From Roridomyces roridus (lineage: Eukaryota; Basidiomycota; Agaricomycetes; Agaricales; Mycenaceae): 64,000 nucleotides of DNA. Location of the stretch: the NCBI GenBank assembly GCA_029378245.1, contig JARKIF010000005.1, positions 1,674,001-1,738,000 of the forward strand, given 5' to 3'. A program made the position numbers and the translations under genes. The notes beneath the pieces were generated by a model that worked only from the letters and a program-made list of their open reading frames with translations, did no database searches and was not told the DNA's origin. Below, in pieces: positions 55,201 to 64,000 of the stretch. Each line of letters opens with the position of its first letter. Position 1 is the first letter of the stretch.

Positions 55201-56212
55201 ATACTCATTTGGAGTGGGTTGAATGCACGAACCCATTGAAAGCTGGCGGCAGAATCAATTCCCTCGCTTTTCGCTCGATCCATCCGATTCCATAACCAGA
55301 TCGCGAGCTTCACGATACACTTGTACACCAAGTGTCCGAGCAGGATGTCGGTGCATGCTCGGGGTGATAGGGTGGTGTTGCTCAGATAAGATGAAAGCAC
55401 AAGTGTTGAATAATACCCGCAAAGTGCGACTTGGGATTTTGCCAGAATCTAAAACAATCTCAATTTCGTCCGAGAAGATGCCACAGATCACCCACAGTCC
55501 CCATAGACCGGTTAATATTGGGCATTTTTGCATTAGCGAATTCCTTTAGTATGGCATTTAAAAGCTTGAGGCTGCGACGAAGCACGAGCGTATCGTGCAT
55601 ATCTTCGTTGGCCGCATCGGCAAATCGCTTGGCAAAAGTCGAGTCGATGATTTTCAAGAGGTCGTCCACCAGGTTCGGCCTGGCGTTATCAGCACGAGAA
55701 TGGAAGCAGCAGAGAAACACACCAATTATTGGGATAGTCGATCCTTGCAATCTTGGAAACGATTACTTGGTTGCATTCTGCGATCTGAACTAGCTTTAGA
55801 GTGCATCCCAACGAGCAGTAGAACACACTGTTTCGTCTTCCTCGTCCAAGAATGAAAAACATCGCGTCCGTATTCTGATACGGTGTTCATCCGACAAAAC
55901 TCTGCGAGCCTCGTGTTAGCAGCGTGCGGTTGAAAAGAGCTGCACGTACTTCCGCGAGCGCCAGTGAGAAGACGCGGCATTTTTGAATTGGATTATCGAC
56001 TGCTGTCGGATGTGGATTGGGACAGCTCGTTGTGCAGCGATCTCGTGCAGCGCGTCGTACGTCCCAAACATATCCAGCAATTCTTTGAGACGCGCACTAG
56101 AGGCCTGGAAAACGGCTGGATCTTGAGACGATGCGGCGGTCATGACTTGGAAGACCTCCTCGGCCGAGACACTCTGCACCATGCCACTCGAAAGCAGAGG
56201 CTTGGGGGCCAT
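52244..56212 (-). CDS. KAP120: Importin-beta family karyopherin, KAP120/importin-11
   Basis: Nuclear transport receptor made of HEAT repeats. The start MAPKPLLSSGMVQSVSAEEV at 56212 leads into the importin-beta N-terminal domain (LLDMFGTYDALHEIAAQRAVPIHIRQQSIIQFKNAASSHWRSR). The following exons agree with importin-11: NARPNLVDDLLKIIDSTFAKRF, VRAFNPLQMSIGDLL, RHIRLLGKFFRRLQEL, FVENAVETLIQQFMPLKGAELEEWSADPEKWVNDEATD (a family signature) and SCSERVLMQLSGQFPDFVAPLL. Later FAPHLPRTVPQLMKLLAEAE, LLGKVMSIIESYFFLDG, and TWDNMSEPRHRKLAAMGIAALV are present. It ends in LNEARMAYGPQAFDEILGKADPAV. More than fifteen introns of about 50 bp. An ORF extends upstream to 56356 but lacks family similarity. Confidence 0.87.
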
Positions 56213-56456
56213 ATTGTTTTTTGCGCCTTGGACGCGTTGAAATTTGGGAGGAGCACTAGGGACTGGCAGAATAGGGTGTTTTCCTGGATAGTAATTGGGT
56301 ATATCGACTTGGGAGCAGAAGGAAAGCAGAGGCAAGCCTCGATTAGGCTCGATCACGCTCTCCTTTCTTTTGATGTGCAGTGGCTTCTTCCAACGCGTTA
56401 TATTTCCTCGCCTTCTTCACACACTGCAGCAGCGTCCCGTGCCCCGAACCCACACA

Positions 56457-58272
56457 ATGCAGCAACGTCCACGCGTGGGCCGACCACCTCTCGAGCCCGA
56501 GATCGTTGAAGACTCTGAGCCTGAGCGCGAACGTGAGCGGCAAGCCCGCAAACTCGAGAGAAAGAGGCGAAAATTGGCTGCCACTCAAGTCCATTCCGGG
56601 CCAGTTGTCGTCATCTCGGGTATGTACGCGCCTCGACTCGCCCCTTTCACGTCTAATGTCATGAAAGACTCGATGGCTCCAAGGAGTCCCAGTCCCCTCA
56701 TCAACGCAGTCATTGAAATCAGCGGTATGTATCCAGATCCAATATCTACGGAGCTGACACCACTGCGCAGACACCAGCTCCGAACCGCGAGAAGTCATTT
56801 CACTGCATACGAGCGTAGCAAGCGCCGAACCTCCGCAGCTTTCTTCAGACGACGAAGAGATCGCGCCGACGCTCAACATCGCGCGCTTTGCCTTTCCTTC
56901 TCGGCCTTTGCAACGCCGAGATTCATCTCTCACCGCGGCGAGCTCCAATAGCGACAACCAGCCGAAAGCACCTCCGAAAAAGGCGGCCACTCGAAAACTC
57001 GCAAACGGCAATCTTGCCTCTGATGCACAGCTGAAGAAGCTCACCAAGTGCGTCAGCTGCGATGCAGCTTGGACCGTCCGAAAGACTGGAGAGCAAAAGT
57101 TGGTACATATCCGCAAATGTGCAAAGAAGAGCGGGTTCACAGATGAAACTGTGCGGCTATTGATCACAAAAGCAGTCGAAAACCTTCCTGGAGACTCTAA
57201 AGGGAAAGGCAAGGCTCCGCCAGAACCTGCCACCTTGCTCGAGGAGCTCGTTGACGGACCGCCCAAACGCAGAGGCAGGCGCAAGCAAGTCAGCGACACA
57301 CTCAAAGACGTGTCAGAGACGCGAAAAAACATCGCAGACCACGCGCGAGTTGCCTGGGGCTCTGGAGATGATTCCATTGTTCAGACTCAGGCTCTGCGCG
57401 CCGAGACTCGAGAGCCGGCGGCCACTCAAGCCTTTGGTCCCAGTCGATTGGCCCAACGGCACAAGCCTTCATTGGATTCTGACGATGAACCGCCCTCCAC
57501 TCAGGCATTCGCACCATCTAAGCTGGGTCAGTTTGCTCAACGGCAAAAGACGCTGCTCGGCTACGACGAAGAGCCACCACCCCCCACTCAAGCCTTTGCT
57601 CCGTCCAAGCTCGGCGGACGATCCACTGCCACTGGCGGCCCCAGTTGGGGTTATGAATCCGCGTCAGAGGATGCAGCCTCCGGCTCCGAGACGTCTCTCA
57701 AGAAAGGCAACGTACGTATACCTTACTTCGTCTCGTGAATGTGTGCCAATGATGCCTAGCTCAGCAGAAAAGAAGCTTTTCCGAGATTTGCGACGACCTC
57801 GATCGAGAATGAACTCGCACCGACGAACGACTGGGACGACGGTGCTTATGTGCATTATGATCCAGACCATGACGAGCGAAATATTGTACAACCCACTGCG
57901 AAACCCAAAACCAAACGAACAACAGCTGCGGCTTCACCCACAAAGACGAAACGATCTAGGAAGAAGGCAGGGGCGGAGGATGAATTTGACGAGACGTGGC
58001 AAGTTAATCTACGAGATAAAATAATGCAGGATCAGGATCTTTATTTCCGGATCCTGAGATATGAGGTGCGTGTTACTTGGAAGCGGTCAGCATGAAGTGA
58101 ACCTGTTTTGCAGCCCATTGATTTTAATATCTTCCTCAAACTGGTTAACACCGACGAAGAGCCAGCAGGAGGGAAGCTTCGGTTCGCGCTTCGGTCTTTT
58201 CTCGACAAACAAGCTATCAATTTCTATGGAGGGGAAGCGGGCCCAGGACGGAATCGGACGAAGAAGCGTTGA
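56457..58272 (+). CDS. SLX4: SLX4-like structure-specific endonuclease scaffold
   Basis: Slx4 activates the Slx1 nuclease at branched DNA. The start MQQRPRVGRPPLEPEIVED is acidic and disordered. Two SUMO-interaction-like motifs, VVVISDS and VIEISDTSS, are each split by an intron in the Asp codon. A C-x2-C-x15-H-x3-C finger (KCVSCDAAWTVRKTG then LVHIRKCAKK) resembles a UBZ. Basic KRRGRRKQ is followed by three TQAF(A/G)PS(K/R)L repeats. The C-terminal conserved domain, DLYFRILRYEPIDFNIFLKLVN and LRFALRSFLDKQAINFYG, matches the Slx1-binding domain. Several introns are of the usual size, and the last exon ends RTKKR at 58272. No nuclease domain, as expected. Family assigned from the C-terminal domain. 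Confidence 0.75.
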
Positions 58273-58388
58273 GCAATCTTTTCTATCTACATACAGTATA
58301 ATAATATGTACTACATCTAGATAAGTCTATCCCCTGTTGAAGGTGGTTCGGTATACACAAAGTAGAAATACAACGAGTCCAAGGAACC

Positions 58389-60227
58389 TCACAACGACCA
58401 GCTCAGGCCAGCCACCTCGATCACCCCGCCGACGAGGTGTAAGCTGCCGGCCACCAACACCGTTGTGCTTTCAGCTTCCCCGTCTAGTTTCCGTACAAGC
58501 GTCACGGCGTGTTCGATGGAAGGAAGGACGTGGATCTTGTCCGTTGTGAAGGTGGGATTCAACGCAGACCAAGCGGCGGCAAGCTGACGTTGGATCGTCA
58601 GTTCTGATAGTTCAGTCTCGGAGATGGCGAGGCTCGTGAGATCTGTGCATGCGATCAGGACGGCGTAAAGACAGTAGGATCCAAACTCACCGCCTTTGAA
58701 CCCTCCATCGCTGTACGTTACATTCGTACAGAAAACCACGTGATCGAAAAAGGATGCAGAAGTTTCCTCTGCGCCCGCAGCTTCGAGTTGCGAGCCCATT
58801 TGCTTGTACATGGCCTCAAGGAACGCCGCCCCCGATCGACCGCTTGTGCAGTTGAATACGAGTATTCGGTTGCCCTTTTTTGAGCCCGCTTGAAGCCCAA
58901 CGCCCGGACTAACAAACCACCTGATACAGTATTCCAAACTCTCAAATGTATGTGCGCCGTCCAGGTACCACGTCGTCTTGGGATGAGCGCGGTCGACTAC
59001 GGTTTGACAACGGCCGGGCCATCGAGCGTTTTCGAGGCCGCGAATAACGTCATCTGTAAGGATTTCGTTTGAAGAAATGAGACCCCTGCTCGAGAGGAAA
59101 GATCGAGCGAGATGAACGGCGAGGGTGGCGTTCTGTATTTGATGCGTGCCCGCAAGGCCTAAATTTTGTTAAATAAGTCTTTGGCCGAGTCGCATGTAAC
59201 ATACCCAGCTTGATTTCAGATAATTTGGGTATGGGGGAGACCACATTGAACTCGGACACCTAACAGATATGGTCGGCGAGAGTAAGATGTGAGACGAAGT
59301 GGTATACCTTCAAGTCCTGAGCCTGTTTCTTTAACACATCAAGCCCTTCCACAGGCTGGTCGACGGTAAACGCCGGCACACCGTCCTATTTGCCTTGAGA
59401 AAACCATGAAATCCAGAAGATAGCTAGCACACCTTGAAAATCCCTCCTTTGTGCCAGGCTATTTCCGGGATAGTTTTACCCAAAACAGTAACGTGGTCGA
59501 TTCCAAGCGCTGTAATGCCGGTGACGACTGGTTTAGGCACAATATTCGTGCTGTCGTAGGTGCCTCCGACACCGACTTCCAGAATCGTGGCGTCAACCTT
59601 GAGTGAGAGGAACGTATGGAACGCGACGAGTGTCATGAATCGAAAATAGCCTGGTTTATCCGGGGTGGTTGCAACCCTCGTCTGAAATGGATTAGTCCGT
59701 GCAATACGGAGGATTCGAGAGATGGCGCACTTTATTGGCGTCTATGCGATCCCACACCTCGAAGAAGTATTTTGTAAAGTCTTCCTCCGACAACGGTTTC
59801 CCGTTGATGCGGATGCGTTCGCGCACGGCGATGAGGTGCGGGGAGGTGTAGAGACCTGTTTTCCATTCCGGACGCGCAGATCGTAGGATGCTATCCACAA
59901 AAGCGCTCGTCGAGCCTTTGCCTTTTGTGCCAGTGATATGGATTGCGTTGAGTGCGTTGAGATCCGTGGGCTGCTCTCTCTCAGTCGAGGAGTTTAAAAC
60001 AACAGAGAAAGGAGACGCACAGTATACCCAATGACGCCCAAGTATTCCAGCATTTCCGGGATGGCAAAAGCGCTCGAGCGGCCTCCAGTAGCGCGGACTA
60101 CCTCGAGAGCTGCAGCATTGGTCTGGAGAGAGTTGAGGCTGTCCACAGCATCGCGGTAGGTTCTGGTGGTGGACATGCTGCGAAAGCTGCGTAGCACGCG
60201 AGGTGGGGACCTGAAGAGGAATCTCAT
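58389..60227 (-). CDS. Folylpolyglutamate synthase
   Basis: Adds glutamates to folates (Mur-ligase family; yeast Met7), which retains folates and supplies MET6. ATG at 60227 gives MRFLFRSPPRVLRSFRS, a basic, Arg-rich mitochondrial presequence; a second in-frame ATG at 60176 (MSTTRTYRDAVDSLNSL) gives the cytosolic form. The P-loop is ITGTKGKGSTSAFVDSIL, with GLYTSPHLIAVRERIRING, LEVGVGGTYDSTNIV (Mur-type binding block) and GITALGIDHVTVLGKTIPEIAWHKGGIFK following. The C-terminal domain has LAGTHQIQNATLAVHLA, WPGRCQTV and TTWYLDGAHTFESL. It ends VIEVAGLSWSL. Six introns or so. Divergent from the BRCT gene. Confidence 0.95.
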
Positions 60228-60401
60228 CTCATCAATTTTCAAGTCGGGCCGGAAATTGGTCGCTTACGTACTCAGCGCGTCTTGTCCAACCACAACCAGC
60301 ATCTCGTCCCCTCTTTGCCTCTGTACCATAATCTCAGTCTCTCTCTTCTCAGACATAACGTCTTTTCATCCATTGTTGCAAACCACTCCTGGGCTATCCT
60401 T

Positions 60402-61246
60402 ATGGACGCCTACTTTACTGTCACGAAATCTGCTTCGACCGCTGCCAGCAGCTCCAAGAACGACAATATTACGAAGAAACGCAGCGAGAGAAAGTATCAG
60501 CCGTATACTTTGAGCCGCAATGCAGCAAATGACGCGTCGAAATCCAAGTACAACTCGAAAACTATGTTTACGCGTTTATTCATTTCGCGCAGGTCCGAAG
60601 CCGTATCAGGTAAAGCTGTCGACAAGTTCCTGCTTTCTACCCTCTCCGACGCCAATAACCCTCTAACGCGCTCGGATATCGGGGAACACATGTAGATTTC
60701 GTTATTTTTTCTGTCTTCCTTGTCCGTATTCACGCCTGCCAGTATCAACGTCATTTCCACATCCACGGGCCACCAAGTTTCGGAACACGGCGGAAATCGT
60801 CGAGTCTACCTCGAACACCGATCCGCCAAGCTCTCTGTGCAGACGAGTGAAGCGGCAGCCACGCAGAAACAGCCTCAAGTCCTCGCAAACGTGCGCTGTT
60901 ATATAAACGGGCTGCTGGAGGGCACGACGGACATGGAGATGAAGAGAATCATTGTCTCGGCTGGTGGGACGATATTGTGCGTGTCACTCAGTCCTCACAC
61001 CCTCCTTACTGATGCAAAACGCGCAGGATGACCCCCAGTAACGCGACGCATATCCTCACATCTCAGTACTTGAGTGGCTCCAAGACCGATAAGCTGCTCA
61101 AGTCCAAGTCCAAGTCTTCTCCGTATGTGGTGAAACCCGAGTGGGTGACGGACAGTATTGCAGCGGGGAAGCGTCGTTCGGAAAGGCAGTATTCGGTGCT
61201 CAAGGACTCGACGACCAAGAATCTGTTTGATATGCTGAAGAAATAG
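60402..61246 (+). CDS. Short BRCT-domain protein, REV1-BRCT-like
   Basis: About 215 residues. The start MDAYFTVTKSASTAAS resembles a PCNA-type N-terminal motif weakly. The next part is basic and disordered (KNDNITKKRSERKYQPYTL), then DKFLLSTLSDANNPLTRSDIGEHI. After two introns the BRCT domain follows: LANVRCYINGLLEGTTDMEMKRIIVSAGGTILMTP, ATHILTSQYLSGSKTDKLL and YVVKPEWVTDSIAAGKRRSERQYSVL, with the conserved Trp. It resembles the N-terminal BRCT of REV1 but no polymerase domain is present and the frame ends shortly after (LFDMLKK). It might be a stand-alone BRCT adaptor. Identity of the domain is firm, the role is not. Confidence 0.75.
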
Positions 61247-61293
61247 AATCGATTGAATCGTCTGGCGCGTAATGTCGGATAGATTGAGATATA

Positions 61294-61871
61294 TTATACA
61301 GTGAAGCGGAGTACAAAGTTGACGACGATGGCCACTGGACGGGCTGTGAGTGCGAGAAGGGGCTTTGGCTGTAAACGCACCGAGAAGGGAGATGCAGAGG
61401 ACGGTCTGGAGACGCAAATCAGTTAGGGATAGAAATGAAATAAAAAGGCGGAACGCACGGGTCCCAGTCGATCATCGTACGGACCACGACCGCCCCTTCG
61501 GATAGACGCTGCCCGCCAGTGGTATGTATACAGCGCGTAGATCATAATGCCCATTGCTGCACATATTCTCAACCCTTGAATCAATCCGGTGATTGCAATA
61601 GACGCACCAATGACGGAGAACATTGCCGCGCTGATTTTACCGACCTAAGGGAAGGTATGGGGTCAGTGGAGGGAGGGAAGGGGGGCAGGAAGCATAGACG
61701 GACGTTGTCGCCAAAGTTGAGCAGGCCGATAGCAAGGCCCCCAAGGACGACGGTGAAATGTAGCCATGAGAGAAAGGTGCGTTCGTTGGCGAAGGAGACT
61801 TTGGGCTCGACGCGGACGGGGAGCGCTATGCGTTTGGCGGCCGTGCGCTGAAGAAGTGGCTGGGTCGACAT
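61294..61871 (-). CDS. VTC1: Vacuolar transporter chaperone 1 (VTC1)
   Basis: Small membrane subunit of the polyphosphate polymerase complex. The start [45 protein letters not shown] is almost a family consensus (DUF202). The three membrane segments are at [39 protein letters not shown] (with [32 protein letters not shown] as loop) and [23 protein letters not shown]. Three introns; the last has a GTGCGT donor and the tail ends at TAA near 61294. The size (about 130 residues) is normal. Confidence 0.93.
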
Positions 61872-61978
61872 GGAAGAGCTCAAGCACGTTTACGAAACTA
61901 TTTTTTGGTTGTGATCGAAAGAGTATTGGCAATTCAGGAAAAAAAGAGTAGGAATACAGCAACAGTGACTAGGGAGAG

Positions 61979-62796
61979 CTAACGAGGAACACCACCCATC
62001 ATCCGCAAACGGTCGGGGTGGATGCTAGGTCCAGCGCCAGGAGCGGGAGGGCCAGGAGGAGGACCAGAGCCCGGACCCGTCCCTCCTGACATGTTGGCAG
62101 GCGGCGGAGGACCAAAGTTTCCTGGCGGCGGGCCACCGTTGGGCGCAAAGGGTGGCATGGACCCAGGAGGACCACCAGGAGGGAATGGGGGAGGACCTAA
62201 TGTTCATGAGAATATGAGTGCATGATATTTGGCAGGAACTTACCGCCAGGGAAGGCAGCAGGAGGCCCACCATTTGGAGGGAAGGGCGGGGGTCCACCCA
62301 TCATGGGAGGGAAGCCATTTGGGGGAGGAAAGGGAGGGCGAGCTGGGGAGAAGATGAGACTTATGGAAATATTAAAAGCAGTGGAACGCACCACCACCGA
62401 AACCAGGGGGAGGCATGGGTCCACCGAAACCGGGAGGAGGAACACCAAAACCTGGAGGGGGGCCGCCGAGATGCTGAGGACCGAAGCCAAAACCACCAGG
62501 AGGAGGACCACCGCCGCTCTCGTACGCAGAGGTGATCTGGTCAATGATGCTCTGAGCTTTGTCGTGTCCCAACGACGCGTAGTAGTCCCGGACGTTGGAA
62601 AGATGATTTCGTCCGCTGTTGTGGGCCTTGCGCACTGGAAATCGCGCAGATTAAACCAGAGTCAGCGAAGGGGTTACTGCTGGACTTACCGGATGTGGAG
62701 TCGTGCGTTAGAAACACGTCGCAGTAGTCGCAATAATGTTTCTGTTGGAATGAGCAGTCAGTCATCTCAAAGGCAGGAAATTTCACTTACCGGCAT
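61979..62796 (-). CDS. U1 small nuclear ribonucleoprotein C
   Basis: U1-C stabilises the U1 snRNA-5' splice-site duplex in the early spliceosome (yeast Yhc1). The first exon is only ATG CCG, then a GTAAGT intron leads into [17 protein letters not shown] and [23 protein letters not shown]. This is a U1-type C2H2 finger (C-x2-C then H-x5-H). [17 protein letters not shown] ends the ordered part. The remainder is a Gly/Pro-rich low-complexity tail ([30 protein letters not shown]), ending RMMGGVPR. Four introns. Divergent from LSM3. Confidence 0.95.
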
Positions 62797-62849
62797 GAGA
62801 GACGGAGGCAAGAGCCGTGTGAACTCGGCACCGCCACGGTTCCCCTTCA

Positions 62850-63290
62850 ATGGCCTCCTCGACGATCCAGGAGCCATTCGACCTCATTCGTCTCTCTCTC
62901 AGCGAACGCGTATTTGTCAAACTACGAGGCGACCGGGAACTCACAGGAATTCTGCACGTCAGGACGCGTTCCTTGCGACTGTGGCTGCCTCTCATCTTCT
63001 TTACAGGCATACGATGGACACATGAACCTCATTATGAGCGATGTCGAAGAGACGATCATGCTCGTAGACGTCGTCGACGGTGCTCCCCCTGGCCAGCCGG
63101 CGACCGTGAACGTGGGTCGTCTGACGCTTTCGTTTGGCCCACCGCGTCTGATTCTTGCCCTCAGGTCGCCAAGAGAAAAATGCCCATGCTGTTCGTACGA
63201 GGAGACGGTGTCATCTTGGTGCGTGGCTGCTTCTCAGCCTCTGTTTCGTGTATTCACAGACTGCAGGTGTCTCCACCATCGCGAACATGA
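62850..63290 (+). CDS. LSM3: U6 snRNA-associated Sm-like protein LSm3
   Basis: Subunit of the Lsm1-7 and Lsm2-8 rings that act in mRNA decay and on U6 snRNA. The start MASSTIQEPFDLIRLSLSERVFVKLRGDREL gives the Sm1 motif, GILHAYDGHMNLIMSDVEET the loop with Asn, and after an acidic spacer KRKMPMLFVRGDGVILVSP is the Sm2 motif with RGD. It ends PPSRT at 63290. Three introns, with GTCAGG, GTGGGT and GTGCGT donors, are needed to keep the Sm motifs in frame. About 95 residues is normal for LSm3. Divergent from U1-C. Confidence 0.95.
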   Translation: MASSTIQEPFDLIRLSLSERVFVKLRGDRELTGILHVRTRSLRLWLPLIFFTGIRWTHEPHYERCRRDDHARRRRRRCSPWPAGDRERGSSDAFVWPTASDSCPQVAKRKMPMLFVRGDGVILVRGCFSASVSCIHRLQVSPPSRT

Positions 63291-63354
63291 TTCGGGCTGT
63301 ATTTGTAGACAACAAGTTATACAAGAGGGATAATGTACAAAAAAGCATTCGGCG

Positions 63355-63874
63355 TCAGGCCAACGCGCGTTCTTCGTCCTCTGGCCCCTCGACGAGTGTC
63401 CACGGTGTCGATATGCCCGAGGACGTTGCAGAGTTTGGGAGCAAGACTGGTGCTGGGGGCATCTCGGGCTCTGGCAGTGGCAGCAACTCGTCATCGGGCT
63501 CGGGGGCGACGGCATTCGCTGGCCAGGTGTTGTCGCGGAGCCACGCCGAGTGTATTATCTTGATCTGTGCGGGCAAGTGTGAAGAAATGCAAAGACGAAA
63601 ACCTGAACAGCCGGCGTACGACAAGCTTCATCGGTAGTCGCCGTTTGAGACGGCCTCCTTGCGAGAGACCCTTCCATATTTTTTCAACGCTGCCGTACCA
63701 GACCTCATCGTCTGTAACTGCGTCGGGGGTGCTTAGGACTTGTTCGAGTTTTCTGCGTGATGAAGAAGGTTCGGCTGGGCGGGGCAGAGCTGAAGTCGGA
63801 GTAAGCCATTGTGCGCGGCGCAGTTTGTAGAAATCGGGCCCATACAAGGGCTGCTTGTCGCCGTCGCCATCCAT
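63355..63874 (-). CDS. Hypothetical basidiomycete protein
   Basis: I do not recognise the product with certainty. The start MDGDGDKQPLYGPDFYKLRRAQWLTP at 63874 leads into SRRKLEQVLSTPDAVTDDEVWYGSVEKIWKGLSQGGRLKRRLPMKLV. A GTACGC intron near 63590-63640 then gives IKIIHSAWLRDNTWPANAVAPEPD. The order FYKxRR, EVW, IWKGL, LPM/LPL and SAWLRDxTWP seems to recur in basidiomycete proteins of unknown function, from memory. The final 50 residues are Pro/Ala/acidic and disordered. Convergent with LSM3. Confidence 0.6.
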
Positions 63875-63927
63875 GTTTTGTCAGAGATCACGAGCAACAA
63901 ATGACCTTGTTCCCAACCACTGGCACC

Positions 63928-64000
63928 ATGGCTCCCTCCATGGTATACAAACACACAAACGTATCCTCCCGCTCGCTATCCGACGACGACGACGACGAGC
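63928..64000 (+). CDS. Start of an unknown gene, cut by the right edge
   Basis: An ATG at 63928 opens MAPSMVYKHTNVSSRSLSDDDDDE, which runs off the window. Its acidic run and the divergent position relative to 63355-63874 make it a plausible gene start. Nothing can be said of its function. Confidence 0.4.
   Translation, partial: MAPSMVYKHTNVSSRSLSDDDDDE

Noticed and set aside
1..64000. tRNA genes, CRISPR arrays, transposons
   Set aside because: I looked for tRNA B-box-like sequence, regular repeat arrays and transposase or reverse transcriptase motifs and saw none; a tRNA scan program could still find one.

Overview
The window reads as nuclear DNA of a filamentous basidiomycete, most likely an agaricomycete. 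Almost every gene is cut by several introns of about 45-65 bp, intergenic gaps are often under 100 bp, and the protein families are typical fungal ones (Ran1-type kinase, cobalamin-independent methionine synthase, MIPC synthase, VTC1, PRM10-like ThrE transporter, STEEP1, DUF2370/Ndfip-like protein and several basidiomycete-specific unknowns). I found no rRNA, tRNA, CRISPR array, transposon or viral sequence. Gene models were assembled by eye from GT-AG (and some GC-AG) junctions that keep conserved protein motifs in frame, so internal exon limits are inferred.

Layout. 1-6 kb: the start of an unknown protein gene running off the left edge, an OPT oligopeptide transporter with two apparent lesions, and a Ran1-like kinase. 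6-12.3 kb: MET6, a PIN-domain SWT1-like nuclease and a SUR1-like sphingolipid mannosyltransferase. 12.4-18 kb: an MFSD10-like transporter and PUS7 (minus), then URA3 divergent from PUS7. 18-26.5 kb: a secreted basidiomycete protein, TXNDC9/PLP1 divergent from DOM34, a class I photolyase and a GH18 chitinase separated by relics of a local duplication. 26.8-31.4 kb: unknown proteins, a DUF2370 membrane adaptor and EMC10. 31.4-41.4 kb: FRS1, DPH6, a sucrose/alpha-glucoside transporter, an ankyrin protein and a STEEP1 homologue. 41.7-46 kb: a coiled-coil (possibly WTAP/Mum2-like) protein, an unknown Ser/Pro-rich protein and the only large gene-poor gap (about 2 kb). 46-64 kb: a GNAT acetyltransferase, PRM10-like transporter, FRS2, PEX2, KAP120/importin-11, SLX4, folylpolyglutamate synthase, a short BRCT protein, VTC1, U1-C, LSM3 and two further unknowns, one of them cut by the right edge.

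The genes are mostly housekeeping and form no metabolic cluster. Translation is well represented: both subunits of cytosolic Phe-tRNA synthetase lie about 15 kb apart, with DPH6, DOM34, PUS7 and PLP1. Two spliceosomal genes (U1-C and LSM3) share a 53-bp divergent promoter. MET6 and folylpolyglutamate synthase act in the same one-carbon pathway but are 50 kb apart. The observations most worth a second look are: (i) a photolyase-chitinase segment duplication in which each copy lost a different gene; (ii) at least five candidate GC-AG introns; (iii) an intron of the DUF2370 gene with a solo copy about 1 kb away in non-coding DNA; (iv) an OPT transporter with a stop codon at a conserved Trp; (v) paired SUMO-interaction-like motifs and TQAF repeats in SLX4; (vi) a GNAT/PRM10 gene pair only 32 bp apart on the same strand.
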